In this document: piece after piece, positions 1 through 6,804 of the stretch | Layout of the letters: every line of letters starts with the position of its first letter | Numbering within the stretch: position 1 is the first letter of the stretch | Source of the DNA: an uncultured Enorma sp. | GTDB taxonomy: Bacteria > Actinomycetota > Coriobacteriia > Coriobacteriales > Coriobacteriaceae | Assembly (NCBI GenBank): GCA_905210055.1 | Contig: CAJLVH010000080.1 | Location: 1 to 8,194 of the forward strand | Reading direction: 5' to 3' | DNA: 8,194 nucleotides | Position numbers and translations under genes: made by a program | The notes under the pieces: model-generated | The model's database searches: none | What the model was told of the DNA's origin: nothing | The model's input: only the letters and a program-made list of their open reading frames with translations

Positions 1-1464
1 GAGAGCGACCTCGACCTCGGCCACTACGAGCGCTTCATCGACGAGAATCTCACACGCGACTCCAACTTCACCACAGGTGCCATCTACCGCTCACTCATCA
101 CGCGCGAGCGTCGCGGCGACTTCCTGGGCGGAACCGTGCAGGTGATCCCACACGTCACGAACGCCATCAAGGACAAGTTCCGCCGCATCGAGGAACAGAC
201 GGGGTCGGATGTGGTCATCACCGAACTCGGCGGCACGATCGGCGATATCGAGTCCCAGCCCTTCGTGGAGGCGATCCGCCAGTACAAGAAGGATGCGGGT
301 GCGGAAAACGTGTGCTATATCCACGTGAGCCTCGTGCCCTACATCGCCGCTGCGCACGAGGTCAAGACGAAACCCACGCAGCACAGTGTGAAGGAGCTCC
401 GCAGCCTCGGCATCCAACCGGATATCATCGTGCTGCGCTCCGACCATGAGATCGACGACGCCATCCGCCACAAGATCGCAAGTTTCTGCGATGTGGACGA
501 GGATTGCGTCTTCACGAACGAGGACTGCGCCTCCATCTACGACGTGCCGAAGATGCTCGCCGACCAAGACTTCGACTTGCGCGTCTGCGAGCGCCTGGGG
601 CTCGATCCGCGCGAGCGGCATATGGACGACTGGTATGCGTTTCTCGAGAAGAAGGATCACGCGAACCACCATGCGGACACGGTGAAGGTTGCCGTGGTGG
701 GCAAGTACACGCAGCTGCCCGACGCCTACCTCTCCGTCATCGAGGCCGTGCGCCATGCGGGCATCTTCTTCGACCGGCATGTGGATGTGCAGCTCATCGA
801 CGGTGAGGCTCTCGCTTGGGAGGACTGCCCTGCGGTGCTCGGCGACGCCGCGGGCATCGTCGTGCCGGGCGGCTTCGGCGTGCGCGGTCTGGAGGGCAAG
901 ATCTGCGCTGCTCGGTACGCGCGCGAGCAGAAGATTCCCTATCTCGGGCTCTGCCTGGGGATGCAGGTCGCCGTTTGCGAGTTCGCACGGCACGTCGCCG
1001 GGCTTGCAGATGCGAACTCCACTGAGTTCGAACCCGAATGCGCCCATCCTGTCATCGACCTTATGAGCTCGCAGGAAGACGTGACCGAGAAGGGCGGAAC
1101 CATGCGCCTGGGCGCGTATCCCGCGAAGCTCGGCGCAGGCACGCTCGCGCGTGAGGCGTATGGCGAGGAGCTTGTGTACGAACGCCACCGCCACCGCTTC
1201 GAATTCAACAACGCCTACCGCGACGACCTTGAGCGCGCGGGGCTCGTCATCTCCGGCGTCTCGCCCGATGAGGCGCTCGTCGAGATGGTGGAGCTGCCTG
1301 CCGCCGAGCATCCCTGGTTCGTTGCCACGCAGGCACACCCCGAGTTCAAGAGCCGTCCCACCCGTCCGCAGCCGCTGTTCCGCGAGTTCACGCGCGCCGC
1401 GATCGCGCGCCACGAGTGCGTCGACCATCTGCAGGTGACGCCGAAGAACGTAGCAGGGGAATAA
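1..1464 (+). CDS. pyrG: CTP synthase (glutamine-hydrolysing), 5' end missing
   Basis: Makes CTP from UTP, ATP and glutamine in the cytoplasm, the last step of de novo pyrimidine nucleotide synthesis. The reading frame is open from base 1, so the gene starts upstream. 487 residues are visible, and by comparison with the E. coli enzyme about 67 N-terminal residues, including the P-loop, are missing. The synthetase domain shows SDLDLGHYERF at the very start, the GGTIGDIES Mg/nucleotide motif and KPTQHSVKEL. The class I glutaminase domain begins near visible residue 228 (VKVAVVGKYTQLPDAY). It carries PGGFGVRG, the nucleophile Cys in GLCLGMQ (Cys codon 952–954), ERHRHRFEFNN, and the His/Glu of HPEF (1336–1347). 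All expected catalytic residues in the visible part are present. The stop is TAA at 1462–1464, one base before the start of the next gene, so the two are probably translationally coupled. Confidence 0.98.
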   Translation, partial: ESDLDLGHYERFIDENLTRDSNFTTGAIYRSLITRERRGDFLGGTVQVIPHVTNAIKDKFRRIEEQTGSDVVITELGGTIGDIESQPFVEAIRQYKKDAGAENVCYIHVSLVPYIAAAHEVKTKPTQHSVKELRSLGIQPDIIVLRSDHEIDDAIRHKIASFCDVDEDCVFTNEDCASIYDVPKMLADQDFDLRVCERLGLDPRERHMDDWYAFLEKKDHANHHADTVKVAVVGKYTQLPDAYLSVIEAVRHAGIFFDRHVDVQLIDGEALAWEDCPAVLGDAAGIVVPGGFGVRGLEGKICAARYAREQKIPYLGLCLGMQVAVCEFARHVAGLADANSTEFEPECAHPVIDLMSSQEDVTEKGGTMRLGAYPAKLGAGTLAREAYGEELVYERHRHRFEFNNAYRDDLERAGLVISGVSPDEALVEMVELPAAEHPWFVATQAHPEFKSRPTRPQPLFREFTRAAIARHECVDHLQVTPKNVAGE

Positions 1465-1465
1465 C

Positions 1466-2485
1466 ATGGCGAGACGGGGAGGCCAAGAGAGGGGGATGGC
1501 GTGCCGAGAAGGGGGTGCCCGGTCGGTTCCGCGCCGCAGCGCCGACGGGGCGTGCCCGTCGAACCGCTCCGCCGCCCCCGCCTCACCGCTTGCCAGCGCC
1601 GTCGAGGAGTACCTGGTCTACCTCGCCGTCGAGCGAAACCTTTCCGATAACACCGTCGCTGCATACCGCAGAGATCTCGCGGCGTACCTTGGGTTTCTTT
1701 CGGAGCGCGGCATCGAGGAGCCCGACGGCGCCGAGCGCTTTGATATCGAGGACTTCACGGCGACCCGTCGCGACGCGGGCTACGCCGATGCCTCGATCGA
1801 GCGCGGGCTCTCCGCGATCAAGGGCTTCCACACGTTCATGGCGCGCGAGGGGCTCGCGCAGACGAACCCCACCTCGGTGATGCATCTTCCTCGGAAGGAA
1901 GAGCGCCTGCCGGATCTTATCTCCATCGACGCTGCGACCAGCCTGCTCGACCAGCCCTTCCCGGCTACGCCCGCCGGCGCGCGTGACCGCGCCGAGCTCG
2001 AGATGTTCTACGGCTGCGGATTGCGCGTCAGCGAGCTCTGCGGGCTCGATCTGCGCGACGTGTATCTTGACGAGGAATTCCTCCGCGTATTCGGCAAGGG
2101 GTCGAAGGAACGGCTCGTTCCCATCATGGGGAGCGCGCGACGCGTGCTCGAGGAATATCTCGACGGTCCGCGCTTTGAGCTCGCGGCGCACGCGCGGAGC
2201 GCGACGAAGACCTCTGCGGTGTTTCTGAACAAGAACGGCGGGCGCATCTCGCGGCAGTCCGTGCACGCTATGTGCGAGCGCTATGGCCGCATGGTGGGTA
2301 TCGAGGGATTACACCCGCATACACTGCGCCATTCGTTCGCGACGCACATGCTCGCCGGTGGGGCGGATCTGCGCGTACTGCAAGAGATCCTCGGCCACGC
2401 GAACATCGCCACCACGCAGATTTACACGCATCTCGACCGCACCCAACTGCAGGAAGTATACCTCGCTGCCCATCCGCGCGCCTAG
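1466..2485 (+). CDS. xerD: Tyrosine site-specific recombinase, XerC/XerD type
   Basis: Xer recombinases cut and rejoin DNA at dif-type sites and resolve chromosome dimers before division. The protein is 339 residues. The N-terminal SAM-like core-binding domain begins near residue 42 (VEEYLVYLAVERNLS, AYRRDL). The catalytic domain carries the full set: Arg187 in GLRVSEL, Lys211 in FGKGSKERLVP, His285 and Arg288 in HTLRHSFATH, His311 in LGHANIATTQ, and nucleophile Tyr320 in IYTHLD. Spacing between these residues (24, 23 and 9) matches E. coli XerD. The ATG start at 1466 has an SD-like AGGGGA at 1455–1460. The only other in-frame start before the domain is ATG 1496, which has poorer spacing. Either start leaves an odd Arg/Ser/Gly/Ala-rich head of 31–41 residues, because XerD is usually about 300 residues. 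XerC versus XerD cannot be settled from sequence alone. Position next to pyrG suggests the housekeeping enzyme rather than a phage integrase, and no attachment sites are seen nearby. Confidence 0.93.
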   Translation: MARRGGQERGMACREGGARSVPRRSADGACPSNRSAAPASPLASAVEEYLVYLAVERNLSDNTVAAYRRDLAAYLGFLSERGIEEPDGAERFDIEDFTATRRDAGYADASIERGLSAIKGFHTFMAREGLAQTNPTSVMHLPRKEERLPDLISIDAATSLLDQPFPATPAGARDRAELEMFYGCGLRVSELCGLDLRDVYLDEEFLRVFGKGSKERLVPIMGSARRVLEEYLDGPRFELAAHARSATKTSAVFLNKNGGRISRQSVHAMCERYGRMVGIEGLHPHTLRHSFATHMLAGGADLRVLQEILGHANIATTQIYTHLDRTQLQEVYLAAHPRA

Positions 2486-2544
2486 TTGCCTTGCGGGATG
2501 GCACCCGGCGGCGTTCGGGGCGGCGTGGCTTCGCGTTCGCATCC

Positions 2545-2564
2545 CGTGCGCCCGCGGAGGCACG
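2545..2564 (+). terminator. Weak stem-loop after xerD, possible terminator
   Basis: CGTGC at 2545–2549 can pair with GCACG at 2560–2564. A longer pairing of CGGGATG (2494–2500) with CATCCCG (2540–2546) overlaps it. The bases downstream (TCTTCACATTTACG) are only mildly T-rich, with no proper T-run. It could end the pyrG–xerD transcript, but GC-rich DNA gives such stems by chance. Confidence 0.2.
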
Positions 2565-2673
2565 TCTTCACATTTACGTCACGCTTGGTCTCGGGTGAGG
2601 CGAGGCGGTCTTCAATCATAGGTAGAACAACCGAATATTCAGCGCCGTGCTATCCGCGGTGGCCGTTGAAGTG

Positions 2674-2698
2674 CCCGAACACAACATCTTGTGTTGGG
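2674..2698. repeat. Small inverted repeat (dyad) upstream of mraZ
   Basis: AACACAA (2678–2684) and TTGTGTT (2689–2695) are perfect 7-base complements around a CATC spacer. CCC (2674–2676) and GGG (2696–2698) can extend the stem past a single bulged G. No T-run follows, so it does not look like a terminator. It could be an operator for an unidentified regulator. It sits about 80 bases upstream of the predicted mraZ -35 box. Confidence 0.4.
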
Positions 2699-2730
2699 AA
2701 TGCGGGTCGTCTGTTGGCTCAAGGTGTCGT

Positions 2731-2776
2731 TTGGGGGTCGAGTGGGTACCGTTGGGGGAGAAAGTGGGAAAAAGTG
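2731..2776 (+). promoter_or_regulatory. Putative MraZ operator: phased TGGG repeats
   Basis: Four TGGG units begin at 2732, 2743, 2753 and 2765, and a degenerate fifth (AAAGTG) has its T at 2775. Steps are 11, 10, 12 and 10 bases, so the G-tracts lie roughly one helical turn apart on the same DNA face. MraZ proteins are known to bind arrays of short TGGG-type direct repeats upstream of mraZ, with a 10-base period in E. coli. The array abuts the predicted -35 box at 2777. That placement would let MraZ control the promoter of its own cluster. Assignment is by pattern and position only. Confidence 0.65.
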
Positions 2777-2805
2777 TTGCGAAAAGGGGAGTCAACCCAT
2801 AAGAT
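2777..2805 (+). promoter_or_regulatory. Predicted sigma70-type promoter of the dcw cluster
   Basis: The -35 box is TTGCGA (2777–2782) and the -10 box is TAAGAT (2800–2805), with an ideal 17-base spacer. Transcription would start near 2812, leaving a leader of about 58 bases before the mraZ GTG. This is the best promoter match I see in the window. It stands immediately after the putative MraZ operator. Confidence 0.65.
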
Positions 2806-2869
2806 AAGAGACGTCGACAGCGGGGTGGCTCCCGCATCTGCCCACGAGTAAGCCTAAGGGGGTGCAGCG

Positions 2870-3304
2870 GTGTCTTTGTCAGGAACCTACGATCGCAATC
2901 TCGATGCGAAGGGTCGCCTGTCGCTCCCGCCTGCATTCCGGAAGGAATTCGGGGATCAGGTGCGCGTCCTCGCTGCTCCTGAAAAGGAGATCGACGCCAT
3001 GTACGTGTTCACCAAGGACGCGTTCGAGGACTGGGTCATGTCGGTGTTCGAGGCGAAGGGTGGTTTCGACCCTACGAACAAGCAGCATCGACTGGTTAAG
3101 GAGGGCTTGTACGGCGTGGCAACCACACTCGATATAGACTCCGCCGCCCGTATCAGCCTTCCCGAGTCAGTCCGCGAAGAAGCCCACCTCGACCGTGAGG
3201 TCACGATCGTCGGCAACGACGACCGCTTGGTGGTCTGGGACCGCTCGAAGCATCTGGCTCGCAAGGCCGAGACGAAGGCGGCTCTCGAGGACTTCTTCAA
3301 CTAG
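2870..3304 (+). CDS. mraZ: Transcriptional regulator MraZ
   Basis: MraZ is a nucleoid-associated DNA-binding protein that regulates its own dcw operon. The protein is 144 residues, normal for the family. It begins GTYDRNLDAKGRLSLPPAF, with the first AbrB-like motif DAKGRLSLP at residues 12–20. The second copy is at residues 90–98 and reads DSAARISLP. The family consensus there is DxxGR, so Gly is replaced by Ala. The start is GTG at 2870, with AAGGGGG at 2856–2862 and 7 bases between. A nearby GTG at 2862 is out of frame. It is the first gene of the cluster, 21 bases before rsmH. Autoregulation is inferred from the G-tract array at 2731–2776. Confidence 0.96.
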   Translation: MSLSGTYDRNLDAKGRLSLPPAFRKEFGDQVRVLAAPEKEIDAMYVFTKDAFEDWVMSVFEAKGGFDPTNKQHRLVKEGLYGVATTLDIDSAARISLPESVREEAHLDREVTIVGNDDRLVVWDRSKHLARKAETKAALEDFFN

Positions 3305-3325
3305 CGCACCGCGGAGGAGACGTGC

Positions 3326-4291
3326 ATGGCAACGGGCACTTTGACACCTGAATATCGGCATGAACCCGTAATGCTTCACGAAGTGCTCGACGCGCTCGAG
3401 CTCAAGAGCGGATCGGTGGTGTGCGATTGCACGCTCGGCGGCGCCGGCCATTCCGCGAGGATGGCGCAGGCGATCGGCGAAGACGGTCTGCTCATCGGCA
3501 TCGACCAAGACGACATGGCGCTCGAAGCGGCGGCCAAACGGCTGGACGCGGAGGCACCCGGGGTGGCGCACAAGCTTCTGAAGGGGAACTTCGGCGACCT
3601 GGATGAGCTGCTTTGCCAAGCGGAAGTGCCCGGCGTGGACGGCATCCTGTTCGACTTGGGCGTCTCGAGCCCGCAACTCGATATCCCTGGAAGGGGTTTC
3701 TCGTACAACGAGGATGCCCCGCTTGATATGCGGATGGATCCGGGAACAAACACCCTAAACGCAGCTGAGGTCATCAACACCTATACCGAAGCCGACCTCG
3801 CCCGGATCCTACGCGTATACGGTGAGGAGAAGTTCGCTTCGCAGATCGCGCGCGAGATCGTGCGACGCAGGCAGGAGCGTCCCTTCGAAACCACCGTGGA
3901 GCTCGTCGACGCCATCAAGGCGGCGATTCCCGCGGCGGCACGCCGTCATGGGCATCATCCTGCTCGCAAGACGTTCCAGGCGATACGCATCGAGGTCAAC
4001 CACGAGCTCGATGTCCTCGAGCGCGGCCTCGAGGCAGCGGTCCGCTGGCTCAACCCGGGAGGGCGCATCTGCGTCATCTCGTATCATTCGCTTGAGGATC
4101 GCATCGTGAAGCGGCTCTTCCAGAAGCGGAGCCAGGGTTGCACGTGCCCGCCGGACCTTCCGGTGTGCGTATGCGGAAACGTGCCGGTACTCAAGGTCAT
4201 AACCCGAAAACCGCTGGTTGCGAGTGGCGAGGAAGTCAAACGCAACCCGCGTGCGAGATCTGCCAAAACGCGCGTCGCGATACGCCTGTAG
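3326..4291 (+). CDS. rsmH: 16S rRNA (cytosine-1402-N4)-methyltransferase RsmH (MraW)
   Basis: Transfers a methyl group from S-adenosylmethionine to N4 of C1402 in 16S rRNA, in the ribosomal decoding centre. The 321-residue protein shows the family signatures in order: HEPVMLHEVLD (12–22), SAM-binding DCTLGGAGHSARM (34–46), GIDQDD (58–63), and DGILFDLGVSSPQLD (105–119) followed by GRGFSYNEDAPLDMRMDP. Then come ARKTFQAIRIEVNHEL (213–228), ISYHSLEDRIVKR (251–263) and a C-terminal RNPRARSAKTRVA. A cysteine cluster, CTCPPDLPVCVC (272–283), may bind metal. The ATG start at 3326 is supported by GGAGGAGA at 3313–3320. The spacing to mraZ (21 bases) indicates the same operon. The next gene follows after a 94-base gap. 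Confidence 0.97.
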   Translation: MATGTLTPEYRHEPVMLHEVLDALELKSGSVVCDCTLGGAGHSARMAQAIGEDGLLIGIDQDDMALEAAAKRLDAEAPGVAHKLLKGNFGDLDELLCQAEVPGVDGILFDLGVSSPQLDIPGRGFSYNEDAPLDMRMDPGTNTLNAAEVINTYTEADLARILRVYGEEKFASQIAREIVRRRQERPFETTVELVDAIKAAIPAAARRHGHHPARKTFQAIRIEVNHELDVLERGLEAAVRWLNPGGRICVISYHSLEDRIVKRLFQKRSQGCTCPPDLPVCVCGNVPVLKVITRKPLVASGEEVKRNPRARSAKTRVAIRL

Positions 4292-4371
4292 CGAGGAGCG
4301 CCGCGCTTATTGGGACCATCCCGCAACGTAGCAAGAACGCAGCGTAAACGTACTACTAACACACTTGGGAT

Positions 4372-4377
4372 GGGAGG
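4372..4377 (+). promoter_or_regulatory. Ribosome binding site deciding the ftsL start
   Basis: GGGAGG lies 8 bases before the GTG at 4386. A longer reading of the frame from TTG at 4365 would place this site inside the coding region and has no good Shine-Dalgarno sequence of its own. The GTG start is therefore preferred. Confidence 0.7.
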
Positions 4378-4385
4378 CATGCGCG

Positions 4386-4895
4386 GTGGCGTACTTTGAT
4401 TCCAATGCGGCGTATGCCTTGGACTACCAGGCTCAGCCGAATTACGCGCCCGATTATGAACGCGCGCCGCTCGAGCGCCCCTCGGAGCACCCGCGCTTCG
4501 ACGTCCTCACCGGTGCAGGGCGTGAGGCGAACCAGATCGTGAGTCCGGCCTTCACGCATGTCGTCAAGGTCTTCGCCGTGCTCGTGTTCCTGTTCGTGTC
4601 CATCGGCGTGGTGCGCGTGACGCTCGCCAGCGTGACGACGTCGATGCTCAATCAGAACGCCGAGCTCTCGGCCTCGCTCGAAGCGGCGCACGATGAGAGC
4701 TCGAACCTTGAAGTCATGAACACGGTCTACGGTGCCGATACGCGCATCCGCGACCTCGCGACCGGCGCGCTCGGCATGGTCGAGCCGGAGCAGGGCATCA
4801 CGCTCGATTTGAGCGAGACAGCCGATGCCGAGGACGGGGCGGATGCGACTGGGCAGCAGGCACCCGCCGAGACAGCATCCGAAACAGCGGAATAG
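4386..4895 (+). CDS. ftsL: FtsL-like cell division protein (bitopic, coiled coil)
   Basis: FtsL-type proteins are short single-pass membrane proteins of the divisome. They form a complex with FtsB/DivIC and FtsQ/DivIB and help activate FtsW–FtsI. This 169-residue protein has a cytoplasmic head of about 58 residues, rich in Tyr (positions 3, 10, 14, 20, 24). One strong membrane segment covers about 59–82 (VVKVFAVLVFLFVSIGVV). A heptad-like coiled coil follows at about 84–112. Next comes IRDLATGALGMVEPE (121–135), the LGMV-P ending common to FtsL and DivIC. A 26-residue tail is rich in Asp, Glu and Ala. The sequence alone could also fit a DivIC-like protein. The place between rsmH and ftsI makes FtsL the better call. 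Start is GTG 4386. The stop lies 13 bases before ftsI. Confidence 0.85.
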   Translation: MAYFDSNAAYALDYQAQPNYAPDYERAPLERPSEHPRFDVLTGAGREANQIVSPAFTHVVKVFAVLVFLFVSIGVVRVTLASVTTSMLNQNAELSASLEAAHDESSNLEVMNTVYGADTRIRDLATGALGMVEPEQGITLDLSETADAEDGADATGQQAPAETASETAE

Positions 4896-4898
4896 AGC

Positions 4899-4906
4899 GG
4901 GAGGAA
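4899..4906 (+). promoter_or_regulatory. Ribosome binding site deciding the ftsI start
   Basis: GGGAGGAA (4899–4906) directly precedes ATG 4909. The same frame stays open upstream to an ATG at 4825, inside ftsL. That start would add 28 residues encoded out of frame within ftsL and has no comparable ribosome site, so 4909 is chosen. Confidence 0.75.
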
Positions 4907-4908
4907 CC

Positions 4909-6792
4909 ATGGCGCGTGACCGGTACACCGGGGGGCGCGGCAGGGACGGGGAGCGCCGAGGCGCTTCGAGCTCCCGCAGGCAGCGAACGACAGGGTTTGA
5001 CGGACGCGATGCACGCAGGCGCGACGATTCCGGTCGTGCGGCGCGCTCGCGTTCCAGCAGCGGTATGGGGCGCGGCGGGTCGGGCAGACCGCCTCGTGAC
5101 GGCTCGCCCCATACACTTCTTAACGATACCTCCGAGCAGGGGCTCGTCACCCGACGCAACGTCGTGCTCGGGGTCTTGGGCGCGGGACTCGGGCTCAGCG
5201 TGCTCAAGCTCTTCGAATACCAGATCGCCAACGCTTCGACCTATCGCGGGCGTGCGGATTCCCGTCGCCTGTCGAGCCAGACGCTCTTCGCCAAGCGCGG
5301 AACCATCTACGACCGCAACGGCAACGTGCTCACCTCGAGTGTGGAGTGTCAGAACGTCTACGTGAATCCCAAGCTCATAGAGGATGCGGATGCCGCGGTC
5401 GATGTGCTGGTGGAAGTGCTCCGCGTCGATGCGGACTGGTGCCGTGAGCAGGTCACGGCAGATACGACCTTCAACTACATCAAGCGCCAGGTCGACCAGG
5501 AGGATGCCGATCTCATCGCTGAGCGTGGTATTGTCGGCATCGAGTTCGAGCAGTCGATGAAGCGCGTCTACCCATACGGTAATCTCGCATCGCAGGTACT
5601 CGGCGTGGTGAACGTCGACAACGCGGGACTTTCCGGTCTCGAGGTGTACTACGACGAAGACCTGACCGGGACGAACGGCTCGATCGTGCGCGAGCGCGGC
5701 CGCGATGGCTCCTTCATCGCGGGAGGCGCCTACGAGAAGGTCTCTGCGCAGGATGGCACCGACCTCGTGCTCACGCTCGATGTGAACATCCAAACCGCGG
5801 CAGAGCAGGCTATCGCCGATGCCGTCACGCGCTCCAGCGCGAAGAACGGCTCGATGATCGTGCTCGACCCCACCACGGGCGAGATCCTCGCGGCGTGCTC
5901 TTCGCCCACGTTCAATCCAACGGATCTGGCGAACACGAATGCAGCCGACATGAACCTGCGCATCGTCACCGATGCCTACGAACCGGGCTCAGTGTTCAAG
6001 ACCGTCGTCTCGAGTATGGCGATCGATCTGGGGCTCATGACGCCCGATACGACGTTCACGGTTCCGGCGAAGGTGAAGGCCGGTGACGACTGGGTCACCG
6101 ACGTCGATAATCGCGATTACCAGATGGAGATGACGCTCCGCGAGATCCTACGCCGCTCCTCGAACACGGGTATGGTGCTCGTAGGAAACGAGATCGGTGC
6201 CGACAATTTCGCCGAATACCTCGATCGTTACGGATTCGGTGAGTCGACGGGAATCGATTTTCCCGGCGAGGCAACGGGTATCGTGCGCGAGCGGGATGCG
6301 TATGACGGATCGAGCGTGCCGTCGATGTCCTTCGGCCAAGGCATCTCGCTGCCGCCCGTCGCGGTGGCGCGCGCTGTCGCCGCGATTGCCAACGGTGGCG
6401 TGGCATGCACCCCGCATTTCTTGAAGTCGCGCCACGGCGAGGCCATCGATTGGAGCGAGGGCGAGAAGCGCATCATCGAGGAGGAGACCGCGCAGGCCGT
6501 CACATCCATGATGGTGACGGTCGTGGACGAGGGAACCGGTTCGGGCGGTGCCATCGATGGCTACGACGTGGCGGGCAAGACCGGTACGGCCGAGCGCGCC
6601 GATGAGTCGGGCGGCTATGCGGAGGGCAAGTACATGGCGTCGTTTATGGCGTTCGCCCCGGCATCCGATCCGAAGGTGCTCGTCTACGCGACGCTCGACG
6701 ATACGTCTTATCTTTCCTACATGGCATCTCCCGCCGTCAAGGAGGCGATGGAGCAAGCCCTCCAGATCCTCGGCGTGAAGCCCACGAGGTAG
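4909..6792 (+). CDS. ftsI: Septal peptidoglycan transpeptidase, class B PBP (FtsI/PBP3)
   Basis: Cross-links new peptidoglycan at the division septum outside the membrane, working with FtsW and the FtsL complex. It is the target of beta-lactams. The protein is 627 residues. It has a cytoplasmic head of about 83 residues, very rich in Arg, Ser, Gly and Asp. A membrane anchor at about 84–106 (NVVLGVLGAGLGLSVLKLF) follows RR, which is consistent with an inside N-terminus. The PBP dimerisation domain opens with KRGTIYDRNGNVLTSSV (129–145). The transpeptidase domain has nucleophile Ser361 in SVFK (361–364), SSN at 417–419 and KTG at 557–559, so all three active-site motifs are intact. The start at ATG 4909 lies 13 bases after ftsL. 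A class B elongation PBP is possible on sequence alone, but the location argues for FtsI. No PASTA domains follow the catalytic domain. Confidence 0.95.
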   Translation: MARDRYTGGRGRDGERRGASSSRRQRTTGFDGRDARRRDDSGRAARSRSSSGMGRGGSGRPPRDGSPHTLLNDTSEQGLVTRRNVVLGVLGAGLGLSVLKLFEYQIANASTYRGRADSRRLSSQTLFAKRGTIYDRNGNVLTSSVECQNVYVNPKLIEDADAAVDVLVEVLRVDADWCREQVTADTTFNYIKRQVDQEDADLIAERGIVGIEFEQSMKRVYPYGNLASQVLGVVNVDNAGLSGLEVYYDEDLTGTNGSIVRERGRDGSFIAGGAYEKVSAQDGTDLVLTLDVNIQTAAEQAIADAVTRSSAKNGSMIVLDPTTGEILAACSSPTFNPTDLANTNAADMNLRIVTDAYEPGSVFKTVVSSMAIDLGLMTPDTTFTVPAKVKAGDDWVTDVDNRDYQMEMTLREILRRSSNTGMVLVGNEIGADNFAEYLDRYGFGESTGIDFPGEATGIVRERDAYDGSSVPSMSFGQGISLPPVAVARAVAAIANGGVACTPHFLKSRHGEAIDWSEGEKRIIEEETAQAVTSMMVTVVDEGTGSGGAIDGYDVAGKTGTAERADESGGYAEGKYMASFMAFAPASDPKVLVYATLDDTSYLSYMASPAVKEAMEQALQILGVKPTR

Positions 6793-6804
6793 CGTATCAC
6801 CCTA

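Larger units (their letters stand above)
2486..2869. other. Intergenic region between xerD and mraZ
   Basis: This 384-base gap separates the pyrG–xerD unit from the dcw cluster. I see no convincing gene in it. Open frames on either strand here have no recognisable domain, no good ribosome site and unlikely composition. Its first 80 bases are GC-rich with possible stem-loops. The middle holds a dyad at 2674–2698. The last 140 bases hold a G-tract array (2731–2776), a promoter (2777–2805) and the mraZ leader. The stretch 2565–2673 shows nothing I can name. Confidence 0.7.

Noticed and set aside
91..1467. A 458-residue open frame on the minus strand over pyrG
   Set aside because: It lies fully antisense to a clearly recognised pyrG, has His/Arg/Asp/Val-rich shadow composition and no known motif. 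Long antisense frames are expected in GC-rich genes.
1583..2266. A 227-residue minus-strand frame over xerD
   Set aside because: Antisense to the catalytic domain of the recombinase, with no domain motif. Codon-bias shadow.
2486..2851. A 121-residue plus-strand frame in the xerD–mraZ gap
   Set aside because: It runs through the G-tract array and the promoter, has no good ribosome site and shows no recognisable domain. The minus-strand frame at 2616–2936 is rejected for the same reasons.
4292..4385. A promoter in the rsmH–ftsL gap
   Set aside because: I looked for -35/-10 pairs and found only poor ones (TTGGGA with a non-matching -10). The short GGGA/TCCC dyad at 4312–4322 is too small to mean much.
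4825..4908. A 28-residue upstream extension of ftsI
   Set aside because: The extension overlaps ftsL out of frame and lacks a ribosome site, whereas ATG 4909 follows GGGAGGAA closely.
4798..5793. A 331-residue minus-strand frame over ftsL and ftsI
   Set aside because: It spans two real genes antisense and shows no motif, signal or plausible ribosome site. Shadow frame.
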